From Gammaproteobacteria bacterium (GTDB lineage Bacteria; Pseudomonadota; Gammaproteobacteria; Pseudomonadales; Cellvibrionaceae): 64,000 bases of DNA. The notes below the pieces were generated by a model, which saw only the letters and a list, made by a program, of their open reading frames with translations, was not told the DNA's origin and ran no database searches. The DNA lies in NCBI GenBank assembly GCA_004173475.1, contig SEBU01000005.1, positions 186,001 through 250,000 on the forward strand, given 5' to 3'. Of the stretch, positions 26,935 through 36,978 are shown piece after piece; position 1 is the first letter of the stretch; every line of letters begins with the position of its first letter. The position numbers and the translations under genes were made by a program.

Positions 26935-26971
26935 CTTGCAATAAGTGACAATCTTTGTCACTTATTGCAAG
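26935..26971. promoter_or_regulatory. Perfect 17-bp-arm palindrome between pilA and pilB
   Basis: CTTGCAATAAGTGACAA pairs perfectly with TTGTCACTTATTGCAAG across a 3-nt loop. It lies 150 bp upstream of the pilA -24 element, the usual distance of an RpoN enhancer, and contains TGTC/GACA as in known PilR sites. It could also be a transcribed hairpin. Confidence 0.6.
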
Positions 26972-27157
26972 TCGATGTTCATAGAAACAAAAACATTTCA
27001 GCCAGCACTTAAATATTCACCTATACTTCTATCTCGCGCTGGAACCACAAGTATTACAATAGCTTACGGTTTACATAAGCGTGTTAGCTTTATTAGTACG
27101 CTCAATTGAATACGGACTTAAGTCGGTAAGAGCGAGTTGATTTTACTGGAGCATCGC

Positions 27158-28882
27158 ATGAGCACTCCCCCTAATTTAAATGGCCTAGCTCGCCGGCTTG
27201 TTGCAGATAATTTGTTGGAATCTGAAGTGGCTCGCAAAGCCTTGACCCAGTCCGCTAAGGAAAAAGTCCCTTTCGTACATCACTTGGTGACTAGCGGCCT
27301 GCTCGATTCACGCACCATTGCCAGAGCTGCTTCCGAAGAATTTGGCGCACCGCTTTTTGATTTAGATGCACTGAGCAGAGATGCCATACCTGATAAATTA
27401 GTTGATCCGAAATTAATTCGTAAACACCATGCTCTTCCTATTATTAAACGCGGCACACGGCTTTTTCTCGCTGTGGCAGACCCAACAGATTTACATGCTC
27501 TCGATGAAATCAAATTTAACACCGGCTTAAACACCGATGCCATTTTGGTAGAAGCCGATAAGCTTGCGATTGCAATCGAAAAGTTTCTTACCGCACAAGA
27601 TAATTTAAATGATGCGCTGGGAGACTTGGATGACACAGATTTAGATAATTTGGATATTCAGCAAGCCGGTGACGCTGCGAGCACAAAAGATGACGACGCA
27701 TCGGAAGCCGACGAAGCGCCTATTGTTAAATATATAAATAAAATTCTTTTGGACGCTATTAAAGGCGGAGCTTCAGACATTCATTTCGAACCTTATGAAA
27801 AAGCTTATCGGATTCGTTTTCGTACAGATGGAATTTTACATGAGGTTGCTAAACCACCCGTCAACTTGGCGACTCGTATGGCTGCCCGCTTGAAAGTAAT
27901 GTCGCAAATGGATATTTCCGAGCGACGTGTTCCGCAGGACGGGCGTATAAAACTTAAAGTATCCAAAACTCGCGCTATTGATTTCCGTGTGAACACATTA
28001 CCAACTTTATTTGGCGAGAAAGTTGTACTGCGTATTCTGGACCCAAGCTCGGCGAAGCTGGGGATTGATGCATTAGGTTATGAAGACTTTCAAAAGAAAT
28101 TATATCTTGATGCGCTAGCTCAATCGCAAGGGATGATTTTAGTTACGGGCCCCACGGGTAGCGGTAAGACCGTGTCTCTGTATACCGGATTAAATATTCT
28201 TAATACACCTGAATTAAATATATCTACTGCAGAAGACCCTGTAGAGATTAACCTCGAAGGGGTTAATCAGGTTCAAATGAATAATAAGGTGGGGTTAAAC
28301 TTTGCCGAAGCTTTGAGATCTTTCCTCCGCCAAGACCCCGATATAGTGATGGTTGGGGAAATTCGTGATTTGGAAACGGCAGAAATTGCTATTAAAGCCG
28401 CACAGACAGGTCACTTAGTGCTCTCAACACTCCACACGAATAGTGCGCCTGAAACTTTAACTCGTTTGATGAATATGGGCGTTCCAGCGTTTAATATTGC
28501 AACGAGCGTGAGCCTAATCATCGCTCAGCGGTTAGCTAGACGTTTGTGTAATGCGTGTAAAAAGCCAGCAGCTGATATTCCACCCGCTATTTTAACCGAA
28601 GAAGGTTTTGACGAGATTGGAATACCGCGAGCTGAATTTCAATTATTCCATCCTGTTGGCTGTCAAAGCTGTAATGGTGGCTATAAAGGTCGGCTGGGTG
28701 TTTATGAAGTGGTTCGCATTACCCCTGCAATCGCCAATCTTATAATGGAAGGCGGAAATTCACTCCAGATTGCGCGCACCGCGAAAGAAGCGGGCTTTAA
28801 TAATTTACGTATATCCGCATTGCGCAAAGTCGCGATGGGATTAACCAGCCTTGAAGAGGCTAACCGAGTCACCAAGGATTAA
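27158..28882 (+). CDS. pilB: Type IV pilus assembly ATPase PilB
   Basis: The 574-residue hexameric GspE-type ATPase powers pilus extension at the cytoplasmic face. It has the N-terminal MshEN/T2SSE_N region ([14 protein letters not shown]), an acidic Asp-rich linker, the [20 protein letters not shown] block, Walker A GPTGSGKT near residue 330, the Asp box (AEDPVE), Walker B region ([15 protein letters not shown]), the His box [12 protein letters not shown], and the zinc cysteines (CNACKK, CQSCNGG). I chose the ATG at 27158 with GGAG 7 nt upstream; a TTG start 7 codons earlier is less likely. pilC follows after 3 nt. Confidence 0.97.
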   Translation: MSTPPNLNGLARRLVADNLLESEVARKALTQSAKEKVPFVHHLVTSGLLDSRTIARAASEEFGAPLFDLDALSRDAIPDKLVDPKLIRKHHALPIIKRGTRLFLAVADPTDLHALDEIKFNTGLNTDAILVEADKLAIAIEKFLTAQDNLNDALGDLDDTDLDNLDIQQAGDAASTKDDDASEADEAPIVKYINKILLDAIKGGASDIHFEPYEKAYRIRFRTDGILHEVAKPPVNLATRMAARLKVMSQMDISERRVPQDGRIKLKVSKTRAIDFRVNTLPTLFGEKVVLRILDPSSAKLGIDALGYEDFQKKLYLDALAQSQGMILVTGPTGSGKTVSLYTGLNILNTPELNISTAEDPVEINLEGVNQVQMNNKVGLNFAEALRSFLRQDPDIVMVGEIRDLETAEIAIKAAQTGHLVLSTLHTNSAPETLTRLMNMGVPAFNIATSVSLIIAQRLARRLCNACKKPAADIPPAILTEEGFDEIGIPRAEFQLFHPVGCQSCNGGYKGRLGVYEVVRITPAIANLIMEGGNSLQIARTAKEAGFNNLRISALRKVAMGLTSLEEANRVTKD

Positions 28883-28885
28883 CCT

Positions 28886-30145
28886 ATGGCCAGCGTTACT
28901 ACTCAAACGACCAAGACGGCTGTCAAAGCAAAAACAAGCGTCGTTACCAATACTTATACCTATAAAGGAGTGGATAGAAAGGGAACCAAAGTCCAAGGTG
29001 AAGTTAATAGCTCCAGCCCCGCACTCGCCAAAGCTCAGTTATTAAAACAGGGGATATCTGCAAACTCTGTTTCCAAAAAATCCAAACCTCTTTTTGGCAA
29101 TAAGGGCAAAGCAATTAAGCCGGTCGATATAGCTGTATTCGCACGCCAAATGGCTACTATGATGAAAGCTGGCGTACCTCTCGTTCAAGCATTCGATATT
29201 GTCGCGGATGGCCTTGATAATCCAAATTTACGTACTTTGGTTCTCACTATTCGTGACAGTGTGGCGGCGGGGGGTGGGTTTGCCATGTCTTTGCGCGCCC
29301 ACCCCAAATATTTTGATGAATTATTTTGTAACCTTGTTGATGCAGGTGAACAAGCAGGTGCTTTGGAAACGATGCTTGACAGGATTGCTACTTACAAAGA
29401 AAAAACAGAAAGATTAAAAGCAAAAATTAAAAAAGCCCTCAGTTACCCTACTGCAGTTATTATTGTGGCGTTAATAGTTACAGCAATTTTATTGATTAAA
29501 GTAGTTCCGCAATTCGCTTCGACTTTTAGCAGTTTTGGCGCAAACTTACCTGCTTTTACACTTTTTGTTCTGCATTTATCAGAGCTAGCACAGGAGTATT
29601 GGCTTTTCATTTTGGTGGGAATAGTAGGGGCTACTTTTCTATTCAAAGAAGCCTTGCGTCGCTCTAAGGCTTTTGCGTACTTAGTCGACCGGTATATTCT
29701 GAAAGTCCCGATTGTTGGACAAATCATTTATTTATCTGTAATGGCTCGTTTTGCAAGAACTTTATCAACCACGTTTGCTGCGGGTGTTCCGCTTATAGAA
29801 GCACTAACGTCTGTTGCAGGTGCGGCAGGAAATAAAATTTATGCTGAAGCCATCATTAAAGTTCGTGAAGATGTGTCAACGGGTATTCAATTAAATACGG
29901 CTCTGAAAACACGTGGAATTTTTCCAACGCTACTAATTCAAATGACTTCGATAGGCGAAGAATCAGGCGCACTAGATGCCATGCTTGATAAGGTAGCGAC
30001 TTATTATGAGGAGGCTGTAGATAATACGGTCGATAGTCTGACTTCATTGTTAGAGCCGATGATTATGTCAGTATTAGGAATTTTAGTTGGTGGCCTTATG
30101 ATTGCTATGTACATGCCGATCTTCCAATTAGGCAACGTGGTATAA
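28886..30145 (+). CDS. pilC: Type IV pilus inner-membrane platform protein PilC
   Basis: The 419-residue polytopic protein of the GspF/PilC family anchors the pilus machine and couples PilB/PilT to pilin insertion. It has two repeated T2SSF domains with the conserved FARQMATMMKAGVPLVQAFD and FARTLSTTFAAGVPLIEALT starts, the matching Gly-Glu segments (VDAGEQAGALETMLDRIATY, SIGEESGALDAMLDKVATYY) and three main membrane helices. The N-terminus has a Lys/Thr-rich cytoplasmic extension. It lies 3 nt after pilB and 2 nt before pilD. Confidence 0.97.
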   Translation: MASVTTQTTKTAVKAKTSVVTNTYTYKGVDRKGTKVQGEVNSSSPALAKAQLLKQGISANSVSKKSKPLFGNKGKAIKPVDIAVFARQMATMMKAGVPLVQAFDIVADGLDNPNLRTLVLTIRDSVAAGGGFAMSLRAHPKYFDELFCNLVDAGEQAGALETMLDRIATYKEKTERLKAKIKKALSYPTAVIIVALIVTAILLIKVVPQFASTFSSFGANLPAFTLFVLHLSELAQEYWLFILVGIVGATFLFKEALRRSKAFAYLVDRYILKVPIVGQIIYLSVMARFARTLSTTFAAGVPLIEALTSVAGAAGNKIYAEAIIKVREDVSTGIQLNTALKTRGIFPTLLIQMTSIGEESGALDAMLDKVATYYEEAVDNTVDSLTSLLEPMIMSVLGILVGGLMIAMYMPIFQLGNVV

Positions 30146-30147
30146 GC

Positions 30148-31047
30148 GTGACCGAAATCATCAAAGCTTTTGAGTTATTTCCGTCTCTAGCACTATTTAG
30201 CGCCGGCATCTTAGGTTTACTCGTCGGCAGTTTTTTAAATGTTGTTATCTATCGCTTACCTAAGATGATGGAGCGCGATTGGTATGAGCAGTGCATTGAG
30301 TTTTTAGGAAGTGAAAATGTTAAGGAGGATGTAAAGAAAAAATTTAGCTCCGAAAAATTTAACTTAGTTACCCCTAATTCTACCTGCCCCTCTTGCTGCC
30401 ATAAAATTAAGCCATGGGAAAATATTCCCGTGATTAGTTACATCTTCTTACGCGGAAAATGTTCTGCATGTAAATCCGGGATTTCATTGCGCTACCCTAT
30501 AGTCGAAGCTACTACTGCGATACTCTCTGTAGCCGCCATATATGTATTTGGAGCAACCTTAACCGGTTTAGCATGCCTGTTTTTTACGTGGTGTTTAATT
30601 GCGTTGACAATGATTGATGTTGATACGCAGCTATTACCAGACTCAATTACCTTACCTCTTTTATGGCTCGGTCTAATCGCAAACTACTTTGGATTATTCA
30701 CGGCGCTCGATAGCGCCTTATGGGGAGCTATAGGGGGATACCTCTCACTATTTTCCGTTTACTGGTTATTTAAAATCTTAACCGGAAAAGAAGGTATGGG
30801 ATTTGGGGATTTCAAATTGCTTGGCGCTTTAGGCGCGTGGCTGGGGTGGCAAATGTTGCTGCAAATTATTCTGCTAAGTGCGCTCGCCGGTGCGGTTATA
30901 GGAATTAGCATGATCGTGATTCGTGGTCGAGATAAAAATATTCCTATTCCTTTTGGTCCTTACTTGGCGATAGCTGGCTGGATTGCACTTATGTGGGGTC
31001 AGGATATTAACCACGCTTATCTAGCCTACGCAATTGGCCAGCATTAA
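30148..31047 (+). CDS. pilD: Prepilin peptidase / N-methyltransferase PilD
   Basis: The 299-residue inner-membrane aspartic protease cleaves prepilin leaders after Gly and methylates the new N-terminal Phe. The two catalytic aspartates are in TMIDVDTQLLPD and GFGDFKLLGALG, and the four-cysteine motif of the N-terminal cytoplasmic domain is present (CPSC...CSAC). Both pilins in the window are expected substrates. It begins with GTG two nucleotides after the pilC stop, with no clear Shine-Dalgarno, so coupling is likely. Eight or so membrane segments are visible. Confidence 0.96.
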   Translation: MTEIIKAFELFPSLALFSAGILGLLVGSFLNVVIYRLPKMMERDWYEQCIEFLGSENVKEDVKKKFSSEKFNLVTPNSTCPSCCHKIKPWENIPVISYIFLRGKCSACKSGISLRYPIVEATTAILSVAAIYVFGATLTGLACLFFTWCLIALTMIDVDTQLLPDSITLPLLWLGLIANYFGLFTALDSALWGAIGGYLSLFSVYWLFKILTGKEGMGFGDFKLLGALGAWLGWQMLLQIILLSALAGAVIGISMIVIRGRDKNIPIPFGPYLAIAGWIALMWGQDINHAYLAYAIGQH

Positions 31048-31062
31048 TATGAATTGCAACCC

Positions 31063-31656
31063 ATGATCGTTGGCTTGACAGGTGGAATAGGCAGCGGGAA
31101 ATCGGAAGTCTCTCGAAGGTTTGAAAAACTCGGTATTGATGTGGTTGATGCGGACCTTGTGGCTCGTGAAGTGGTTAGCTTAGGAAAACCAGCACTAAAG
31201 AAAATTGAAGAATATTTTGGCCCCGAAATTTTGCTTGCAGATCAAACTCTCAATCGAAGCATACTGCGCGAACTGATTTTCAACGACTCTAATAAAAAAA
31301 AATGGCTGGAAAGTTTACTTCACCCTATCATTCGCGCCGACTTAATTGCGCAACTCAACCGATCTAAAAGCCCCTACAAAATTTTGTCGTCGCCGTTATT
31401 ATTGGAGACTAGTCAGCACGAAATTGTAGACCGAATACTTGTTGTAGATGCAGATGAAAGTCTTCAACTATCGCGCGCAATGCAACGAGACACGAACAGC
31501 CCCGATCAAATCAAAAAAATAATGGCGACTCAAATGGGTCGATTGGAACGGTGCTCTAAAGCTGATGACATTATTAAGAATCACGGAGATTTTAACGAAC
31601 TGGATATCCAAGTAAAAAAATTACATAATTTTTACTTACAACTTACCAAACATTAA
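31063..31656 (+). CDS. coaE: Dephospho-CoA kinase
   Basis: The protein of about 198 residues phosphorylates the 3'-hydroxyl of dephospho-CoA in the last step of CoA synthesis. It has the P-loop [17 protein letters not shown] at the N-terminus, [12 protein letters not shown], and the lid region [17 protein letters not shown]. An in-frame TTG at 31054 is an alternative start; ATG at 31063 gives the usual beginning. It sits between pilD and yacG, as in pseudomonads. Confidence 0.95.
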   Translation: MIVGLTGGIGSGKSEVSRRFEKLGIDVVDADLVAREVVSLGKPALKKIEEYFGPEILLADQTLNRSILRELIFNDSNKKKWLESLLHPIIRADLIAQLNRSKSPYKILSSPLLLETSQHEIVDRILVVDADESLQLSRAMQRDTNSPDQIKKIMATQMGRLERCSKADDIIKNHGDFNELDIQVKKLHNFYLQLTKH

Positions 31657-31672
31657 ATTGCGACAGACAGAA

Positions 31673-31870
31673 ATGAAAGAAGTAGACGTTATTAAATTAA
31701 ATTGCCCAACATGTAAAAAACAAATTCTCTGGAACGAGGATTTCCCATCGCGACCTTTTTGTTGTGAGCGTTGCAGGTTAATTGACTTAGGGGAATGGGC
31801 TAGTGAGAGTCATAAAATCGCTGGTGATTCACTCGATATAACCGCTGAAGATTTGAACGAAACTAATTAG
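31673..31870 (+). CDS. yacG: Zinc-binding protein YacG (DNA gyrase inhibitor)
   Basis: The 65-residue protein has the four zinc cysteines Cys11, Cys14, Cys30 and Cys34 (CPTCKK and [15 protein letters not shown]), the signature of YacG, which binds GyrB and inhibits gyrase in E. coli. I start at the ATG at 31673, five codons inside a possible TTG start. Its last 4 nt overlap the end of the convergent Nudix gene. Confidence 0.94.
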   Translation: MKEVDVIKLNCPTCKKQILWNEDFPSRPFCCERCRLIDLGEWASESHKIAGDSLDITAEDLNETN

Positions 31871-32814
31871 GCTACCTTCCACCACTCAGAGATAGCCGCT
31901 ATGCCCTGCGCGCCATGTTCTAACGCGACTGGTAAATCTGCTTCGGTCATGCCGCCTAGCGCATAGGTTGGAACTATTACGTTCTCTAGCAAATTATTAA
32001 ATTTACTCCAACTCATTCCCGCCAGTTCCGGGTGAGAGCTAGTTTTCAATACGGGTGACAAACATATAAAATCGACCCCGATTCGTTGAGCGTGATCGAT
32101 TTCGATTTGATTGTGACAGGAGGCTCCTAGCAAAATATCTTTCTCGACCGGCCTTACACCACAAGCGACTAAATTAGCTGAATTTAAATGCAACCCAATA
32201 TTTTTTTTCGGAAATATTCGAGAAAAAATCTTCGGGGATGTATTGAGTAGTAATTTGGCAGAATATTTGTCGCAGAGTGCACTGACATCATCAGCTAAAA
32301 CTAAAATAGTCTTTGATTCCTTTACCCGCAGCTGAACCAAACGAATCCCTTTTTTAAGGGCGAGTTCAAGACGAGCCATAAGGTCATGTTCGTCGCTAAA
32401 GTCGCCAGTAATCAACAGGCGTTGGGGCAAATTGATTGCAGTGACAATCGGAACATTCGCAGCAGGAAACTGGTAGTTAGTTAGCAAAGCTGGAGCAACC
32501 CATCGAACAGGTTGCCCCTCATTTCCATGGGGCTCGCCGTTATAACGAATCACCTTGTGCACATCTAACAGAACGATTTTATCCCCATAATAATGGCGAA
32601 TTTTTATGAGTGGTTCTGTTACAAGAATATTAATCCCCAATTCTTCATTCAGTTCTCGCTTCAGCGCATCAAAAACAGTTTCACCGTTTTCAACTTTCCC
32701 ACCAGGAAATTCCCATAAACCGCCTTGATGAGCTTGGTCTGAACGTTTAGCAATTAATATGTTGCCGTTATTATCTACAATAACGCCGACTGCAACGTGA
32801 ACCACACGAGCCAT
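31867..32814 (-). CDS. MutT-type Nudix hydrolase fused to a ThiE-like domain
   Basis: A 315-residue two-domain protein. Residues 1-130 are a MutT-like Nudix hydrolase with the full Nudix box ([20 protein letters not shown], then ELGI), expected to clean 8-oxo-dGTP from the nucleotide pool. Residues about 132-315 form a TIM-barrel related to thiamine-phosphate synthase ([39 protein letters not shown]). This fusion is known in Pseudomonas and relatives; the ThiE-like half has no proven function. It overlaps yacG tail-to-tail by 4 nt and lies 11 nt downstream of argJ. Confidence 0.93.
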   Translation of the reverse strand: MARVVHVAVGVIVDNNGNILIAKRSDQAHQGGLWEFPGGKVENGETVFDALKRELNEELGINILVTEPLIKIRHYYGDKIVLLDVHKVIRYNGEPHGNEGQPVRWVAPALLTNYQFPAANVPIVTAINLPQRLLITGDFSDEHDLMARLELALKKGIRLVQLRVKESKTILVLADDVSALCDKYSAKLLLNTSPKIFSRIFPKKNIGLHLNSANLVACGVRPVEKDILLGASCHNQIEIDHAQRIGVDFICLSPVLKTSSHPELAGMSWSKFNNLLENVIVPTYALGGMTEADLPVALEHGAQGIAAISEWWKVA

Positions 32815-32825
32815 AGCAAAAAACC

Positions 32826-34046
32826 TTACGAACGATAATCCGCATTAATGCGAACATATTCATAGGATAAATCGGTAGTCCAAATTGTTTCTGCAAAAGT
32901 CCCCCGATTTAAATTGATATTAATTGCGATATCAGAGCCGCTCATTACTGCTTGCCCTTGAGCCTCGGTGTAGGTTGTAGCACGCCCACCGTCTTTGACG
33001 ATTAACACATCGTTCAAATGCACAACAACTTTGCTCGCATCAAGATCATGTAAACCTGCGTATCCAATTGCAGCCACAATACGACCCCAATTTGGATCTG
33101 ATGCAAACAACGCTGTTTTAATAAGTGGAGAATGTGCAACAGCGTAACCCACGTCCAAGCACTCATCGCGATCAGCACCGCCACTCACGGCAACAGTCAC
33201 AAACTTTGTAGCGCCTTCACCGTCGCTCACAATACTTTTAGCAAGATGTATGTGCGCAGCAAAAATAGTTGCGCGTAACTTTTCATAAAGCTCACCGGTA
33301 GCAGCGGTAATTTCAGGTAGATCCACTTTGCCTGTAGCAATTAAAATGCATGAATCATTAGTGGAGGTATCACCATCAATAGTGATGCGATTAAAAGATT
33401 TATCCGCGGCTTCGCGCGCAAGTTGTTGCAATAATGGCTGAGAAATTTTTGCGTCAGTGGCTATATAACCTAACATAGTTGCCATGTTAGGTTTAATCAT
33501 ACCTGCGCCTTTAGCAATCCCATTTACTGTAATTGTTTGACCTTGGAATTCAAACTGCTCACTAAATCCTTTAGCGCGAGTGTCGGTGGTCATGATGCCA
33601 GCTCCCGCATCATCCCAACCATTTTCATTCGCTTTAGACAAAGCCTCTGGAATAGCGGCAACAATTTTTGCCACAGGAAGTGGCTCTCCAATTACGCCAG
33701 TCGAGAAGGGTAGCACTTGTTCCTTCTTAATGCCTTTCGCCTCTGCGATTGCAGCGCAGGTTAGTTTAGCATCCAAAATACCTTGTTCGCCTGTACAAGC
33801 ATTCGCATTGCCAGAATTAATAATTAAATAACGAATTGACGCTTTACTTAAATGTTCACGGCAAACTGTAACAGGAGCAGCGCAAAATGCATTTTTAGTA
33901 AACACACCAGCAACGTTACTTCCCTCCGCCAACTCAAATAACACCACGTCGCGGCGATTAACTTTTTTGATGCCAGCACAGACTGCAGTTAACTTCACAC
34001 CCTTTACTGGATGCATAATTGGAAAAGGATATTCACCTACTGCCAT
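32826..34046 (-). CDS. argJ: Bifunctional glutamate N-acetyltransferase / amino-acid acetyltransferase
   Basis: The 406-residue ArgJ makes N-acetylglutamate and recycles the acetyl group from N-acetylornithine in arginine synthesis. The precursor cleaves itself before Thr190 in KPNMATMLGYIATD to give the alpha and beta chains, and the catalytic Thr is present. Other family pieces are LIINSGNANACTGEQG and DPNWGRIVAAIGY. It is read after secA in the same direction, behind a terminator-like hairpin. Confidence 0.97.
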   Translation of the reverse strand: MAVGEYPFPIMHPVKGVKLTAVCAGIKKVNRRDVVLFELAEGSNVAGVFTKNAFCAAPVTVCREHLSKASIRYLIINSGNANACTGEQGILDAKLTCAAIAEAKGIKKEQVLPFSTGVIGEPLPVAKIVAAIPEALSKANENGWDDAGAGIMTTDTRAKGFSEQFEFQGQTITVNGIAKGAGMIKPNMATMLGYIATDAKISQPLLQQLAREAADKSFNRITIDGDTSTNDSCILIATGKVDLPEITAATGELYEKLRATIFAAHIHLAKSIVSDGEGATKFVTVAVSGGADRDECLDVGYAVAHSPLIKTALFASDPNWGRIVAAIGYAGLHDLDASKVVVHLNDVLIVKDGGRATTYTEAQGQAVMSGSDIAININLNRGTFAETIWTTDLSYEYVRINADYRS

Positions 34047-34082
34047 GATTTAATCTCGTCAAATATTTATTAATTTATTCAT

Positions 34083-34105
34083 AAAAGAGCGCTCACAGCT
34101 CTTTT
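34083..34105 (-). terminator. Terminator-like hairpin after secA
   Basis: An 8-bp perfect stem AAAAGAGC/GCTCTTTT with a 7-nt loop lies about 20 nt past the secA stop. The T-run on the minus strand is short, so it may be partial. Confidence 0.65.
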
Positions 34106-34124
34106 CCAGAGTTGTTTATAAATT

Positions 34125-36872
34125 TTATTCCAATGCACCATGGCAGTTTTTGAATTTTTTACCCGAGCCACAGGGGCATGGATCATTACGGCCGACCTTG
34201 CGTCCTTCACGAATAATTGGGGCTTGCGTTAGCTTAGGTTGCGGTATAGCTTCAGTTAAGGATGCTGCCTCTTCATGCTGCAGTTGCATTTTCTGACGCG
34301 CCAATTCTTCGCGACGCTGCAATTCCATGGCCTCCATCTGTTCACGAGAAACAGGCTCAACGCGTGCCATCAAATGAACAGTTTCACGCTTAACGTTATG
34401 CAACATGCTTTGAAACAATTCAAAAGATTCGCGCTTATATTCTTGTTTAGGGTTACGCTGTGCATAAGAACGCAAGTTAATACCCTGACGCAAATGGTCC
34501 ATGCTTGCTAGCTGCTCTTTCCAGGCATTATCTAAAACCTGCAACATAACTTGCTTTTCTATTTCCAACATAATGTCACCTACGCGCTCGCATTTCGCGT
34601 CGTAAGCCGCTTGAACCTCATGCAATATCTTTTGCCGTAAATTTTCCTCGTGCAAATTAGAATCTTCTTCCAACCATTTCGTAATCGGAAGCTGCAAACC
34701 AAAATCCATTTCTATCTGTTTTTCCAATCCGGGAATATCCCACTGGTCTTCAATAGATTGATGCGGAACGAAGGTTAACAACATATCGTTTACTACATCC
34801 GCGCGTATAGCGGTAATAGTATCGCGAATGTTTTCTGCATCTAATAATTCGTTACGTTGGTTGTAAATAATCTGACGCTGATCGTTCGCGACATCGTCAA
34901 ACTCAAGCAATTGTTTACGAATATCGAAGTTGCGCCCTTCAACTTTGCGCTGTGCCTTTTCAATCGCATTGTTTACCATACGATGTTCAATGGCCTCACC
35001 TTTCTCCATTCCTAAGGCTTGCATAAAATTGCGTACACGCTCGGATGCAAAAATGCGCATCAGGTTATCTTCCAACGATAAATAAAAGCGCGTTAAACCT
35101 GGATCACCCTGACGACCGGCGCGACCACGCAATTGATTATCAATACGACGCGATTCATGGCGCTCAGTACCTATGATGTGCAAACCACCCGCATTTAAAA
35201 CAATTTCATTACGTTTTTTCCATTCCGCTTTAATTGCAGCGATTTGATTTTCATCTGGCCCTTTACCATCATTTGAAGATGCTAACTGCTCTACTTCTGA
35301 TTCCCAACGGCCTCCCAGCACTATATCCGTACCACGACCAGCCATGTTGGTTGCAATAGTGACTGTGCCAGGGCGGCCCGCTTGCGCAATAATTTCTGCT
35401 TCTTGTGCGTGGAATTTCGCGTTAAGAACACGATGCACGATGCCTGCTTTGTCTAAACGGCGCGACATTTCTTCAGAGGTTTCTATGGAGGCTGTACCAA
35501 CCAATATAGGCGCATTTTTTTCCTGATAAGTTTTAATATCATTGACAATTGCGTCATATTTTTCTTGAACAGTCAAAAACACTAAATCATTTAAATCTAT
35601 ACGTTGCTTAGGTTTGTTGGTTGGAATTACCACCACATCCAATCCGTAAATTTCACGAAACTCATAAGCCTCAGTATCTGCTGTACCTGTCATACCAGAT
35701 AAGACAGGATATAAGCGGAAGTAATTTTGGAAAGTTGTTGACGCAAGAGTTTGGCTTTCACTTTGAATCGCAACATTTTCTTTCGCTTCGATTGCTTGAT
35801 GCAAGCCTTCGCTTAAACGACGTCCCTGCATTGTCCGACCGGTATGTTCATCAATAAGGACGACTTGGCCATCCTGAACAATATATTCGATATCACGATG
35901 AAAAAGCGCACGTGCTTTTAATGCAGAACCTACGTGATGCAGCAAGGTTAAATTATTGGCGGCGTAGAGATTTTCATCCGCTTTCAACATACCTGCTTTT
36001 TCTAACAATTCTTCAACATGTTGATGACCTTGTTCAGTCAATTCAACCTGACGGCTTTTTTCATCGACCGAAAAATCACCCGGTTCGGTAACAACTTTAC
36101 GATCACCGTCTTCACCGTTGTCAATTTGTTGTTTTAATTTGCTCACCAACGCGTGCATGCGTTTGTACATTTCCGAACTATTTTCTGCGTGCCCCGAAAT
36201 AATTAAAGGCGTACGAGCTTCATCAATTAAAATAGAGTCCACTTCATCGATAACAGCAAAATTTAACGGACGTTGAACTTTATCTGCTTTATTCAGAGCC
36301 ATGTTATCGCGCAAATAATCAAATCCATATTCATTATTGGTGCCGTAAGTTATATCTGCCGTATACGCCTGGCGTTTAACATCGGAGGACTGCATGGACA
36401 AAATCACGCCGACATTCATACCTAAAAATTCATATACAGGACGCATCCAATTAGCGTCGCGGCTTGCCAAATAGTCGTTCACTGTAACTATGTGCACGCC
36501 TTTGCCTGCTAACGCATGGAGATATGAAGGAAGTGTTGAAACGAGAGTTTTACCTTCACCCGTGCGCATTTCTGCAATGCGACCCTCGTGCAACGTCATG
36601 CCGCCGATCAGCTGGACATCAAAATGACGCATATTCATCACACGGCGACTCGCCTCACGAACCGTCGCAAAGGCCTCAGGTAATAGTTGGTCTAATGTTT
36701 CACCTTTTTGAAATCGATCGCGAAACTCTTGCGTTTTTGCTTTTAATTGTTCGTCACTTAAGGCTTGCATTGATGGCTCGAGCGCATTAATTCGCACAAC
36801 CACCTTACCCATGCGCTTAAGCTCGCGCTCATTTTTTGAACCAAATATAGACTTCAATAAGGTATTTAACAT
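34125..36872 (-). CDS. secA: Preprotein translocase ATPase SecA
   Basis: The 915-residue motor drives Sec-dependent export. It has the N-terminal [20 protein letters not shown], Walker A ([14 protein letters not shown]), [15 protein letters not shown], the second motor domain ([26 protein letters not shown]), and the C-terminal zinc-binding SEC-C motif ([19 protein letters not shown]). The ATG at 36872 gives the family start and has GGAAGA upstream; 20 more in-frame residues are possible. It follows the M23 peptidase gene rather than secM, and a strong hairpin lies in its leader. Confidence 0.98.
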   Translation of the reverse strand: MLNTLLKSIFGSKNERELKRMGKVVVRINALEPSMQALSDEQLKAKTQEFRDRFQKGETLDQLLPEAFATVREASRRVMNMRHFDVQLIGGMTLHEGRIAEMRTGEGKTLVSTLPSYLHALAGKGVHIVTVNDYLASRDANWMRPVYEFLGMNVGVILSMQSSDVKRQAYTADITYGTNNEYGFDYLRDNMALNKADKVQRPLNFAVIDEVDSILIDEARTPLIISGHAENSSEMYKRMHALVSKLKQQIDNGEDGDRKVVTEPGDFSVDEKSRQVELTEQGHQHVEELLEKAGMLKADENLYAANNLTLLHHVGSALKARALFHRDIEYIVQDGQVVLIDEHTGRTMQGRRLSEGLHQAIEAKENVAIQSESQTLASTTFQNYFRLYPVLSGMTGTADTEAYEFREIYGLDVVVIPTNKPKQRIDLNDLVFLTVQEKYDAIVNDIKTYQEKNAPILVGTASIETSEEMSRRLDKAGIVHRVLNAKFHAQEAEIIAQAGRPGTVTIATNMAGRGTDIVLGGRWESEVEQLASSNDGKGPDENQIAAIKAEWKKRNEIVLNAGGLHIIGTERHESRRIDNQLRGRAGRQGDPGLTRFYLSLEDNLMRIFASERVRNFMQALGMEKGEAIEHRMVNNAIEKAQRKVEGRNFDIRKQLLEFDDVANDQRQIIYNQRNELLDAENIRDTITAIRADVVNDMLLTFVPHQSIEDQWDIPGLEKQIEMDFGLQLPITKWLEEDSNLHEENLRQKILHEVQAAYDAKCERVGDIMLEIEKQVMLQVLDNAWKEQLASMDHLRQGINLRSYAQRNPKQEYKRESFELFQSMLHNVKRETVHLMARVEPVSREQMEAMELQRREELARQKMQLQHEEAASLTEAIPQPKLTQAPIIREGRKVGRNDPCPCGSGKKFKNCHGALE

Positions 36873-36911
36873 TTTTTCTTCCATCAATTTTTCGAATACA
36901 AAAAGTACAAC

Positions 36912-36940
36912 GCCAGGTATTTGCGTAAGCAATACCTGGC
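36912..36940 (-). terminator. Strong hairpin between the M23 gene and secA
   Basis: GCCAGGTATT and AATACCTGGC form a perfect 10-bp stem, extended by GC/GC past a bulged T to a 4-nt loop. On the minus strand it is followed by GTTGTACTTTTTG. It may terminate the peptidase transcript or act in the secA leader. Confidence 0.7.
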
Positions 36941-36978
36941 TACATTATATAAGGGGTAATAGCCCGAAGTGAAAAGGC

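Noticed and set aside
26711-27157. tRNA gene beside pilA, as in pseudomonads
   Set aside because: No cloverleaf or TTCGANNC-type T-arm could be found in the spacer.
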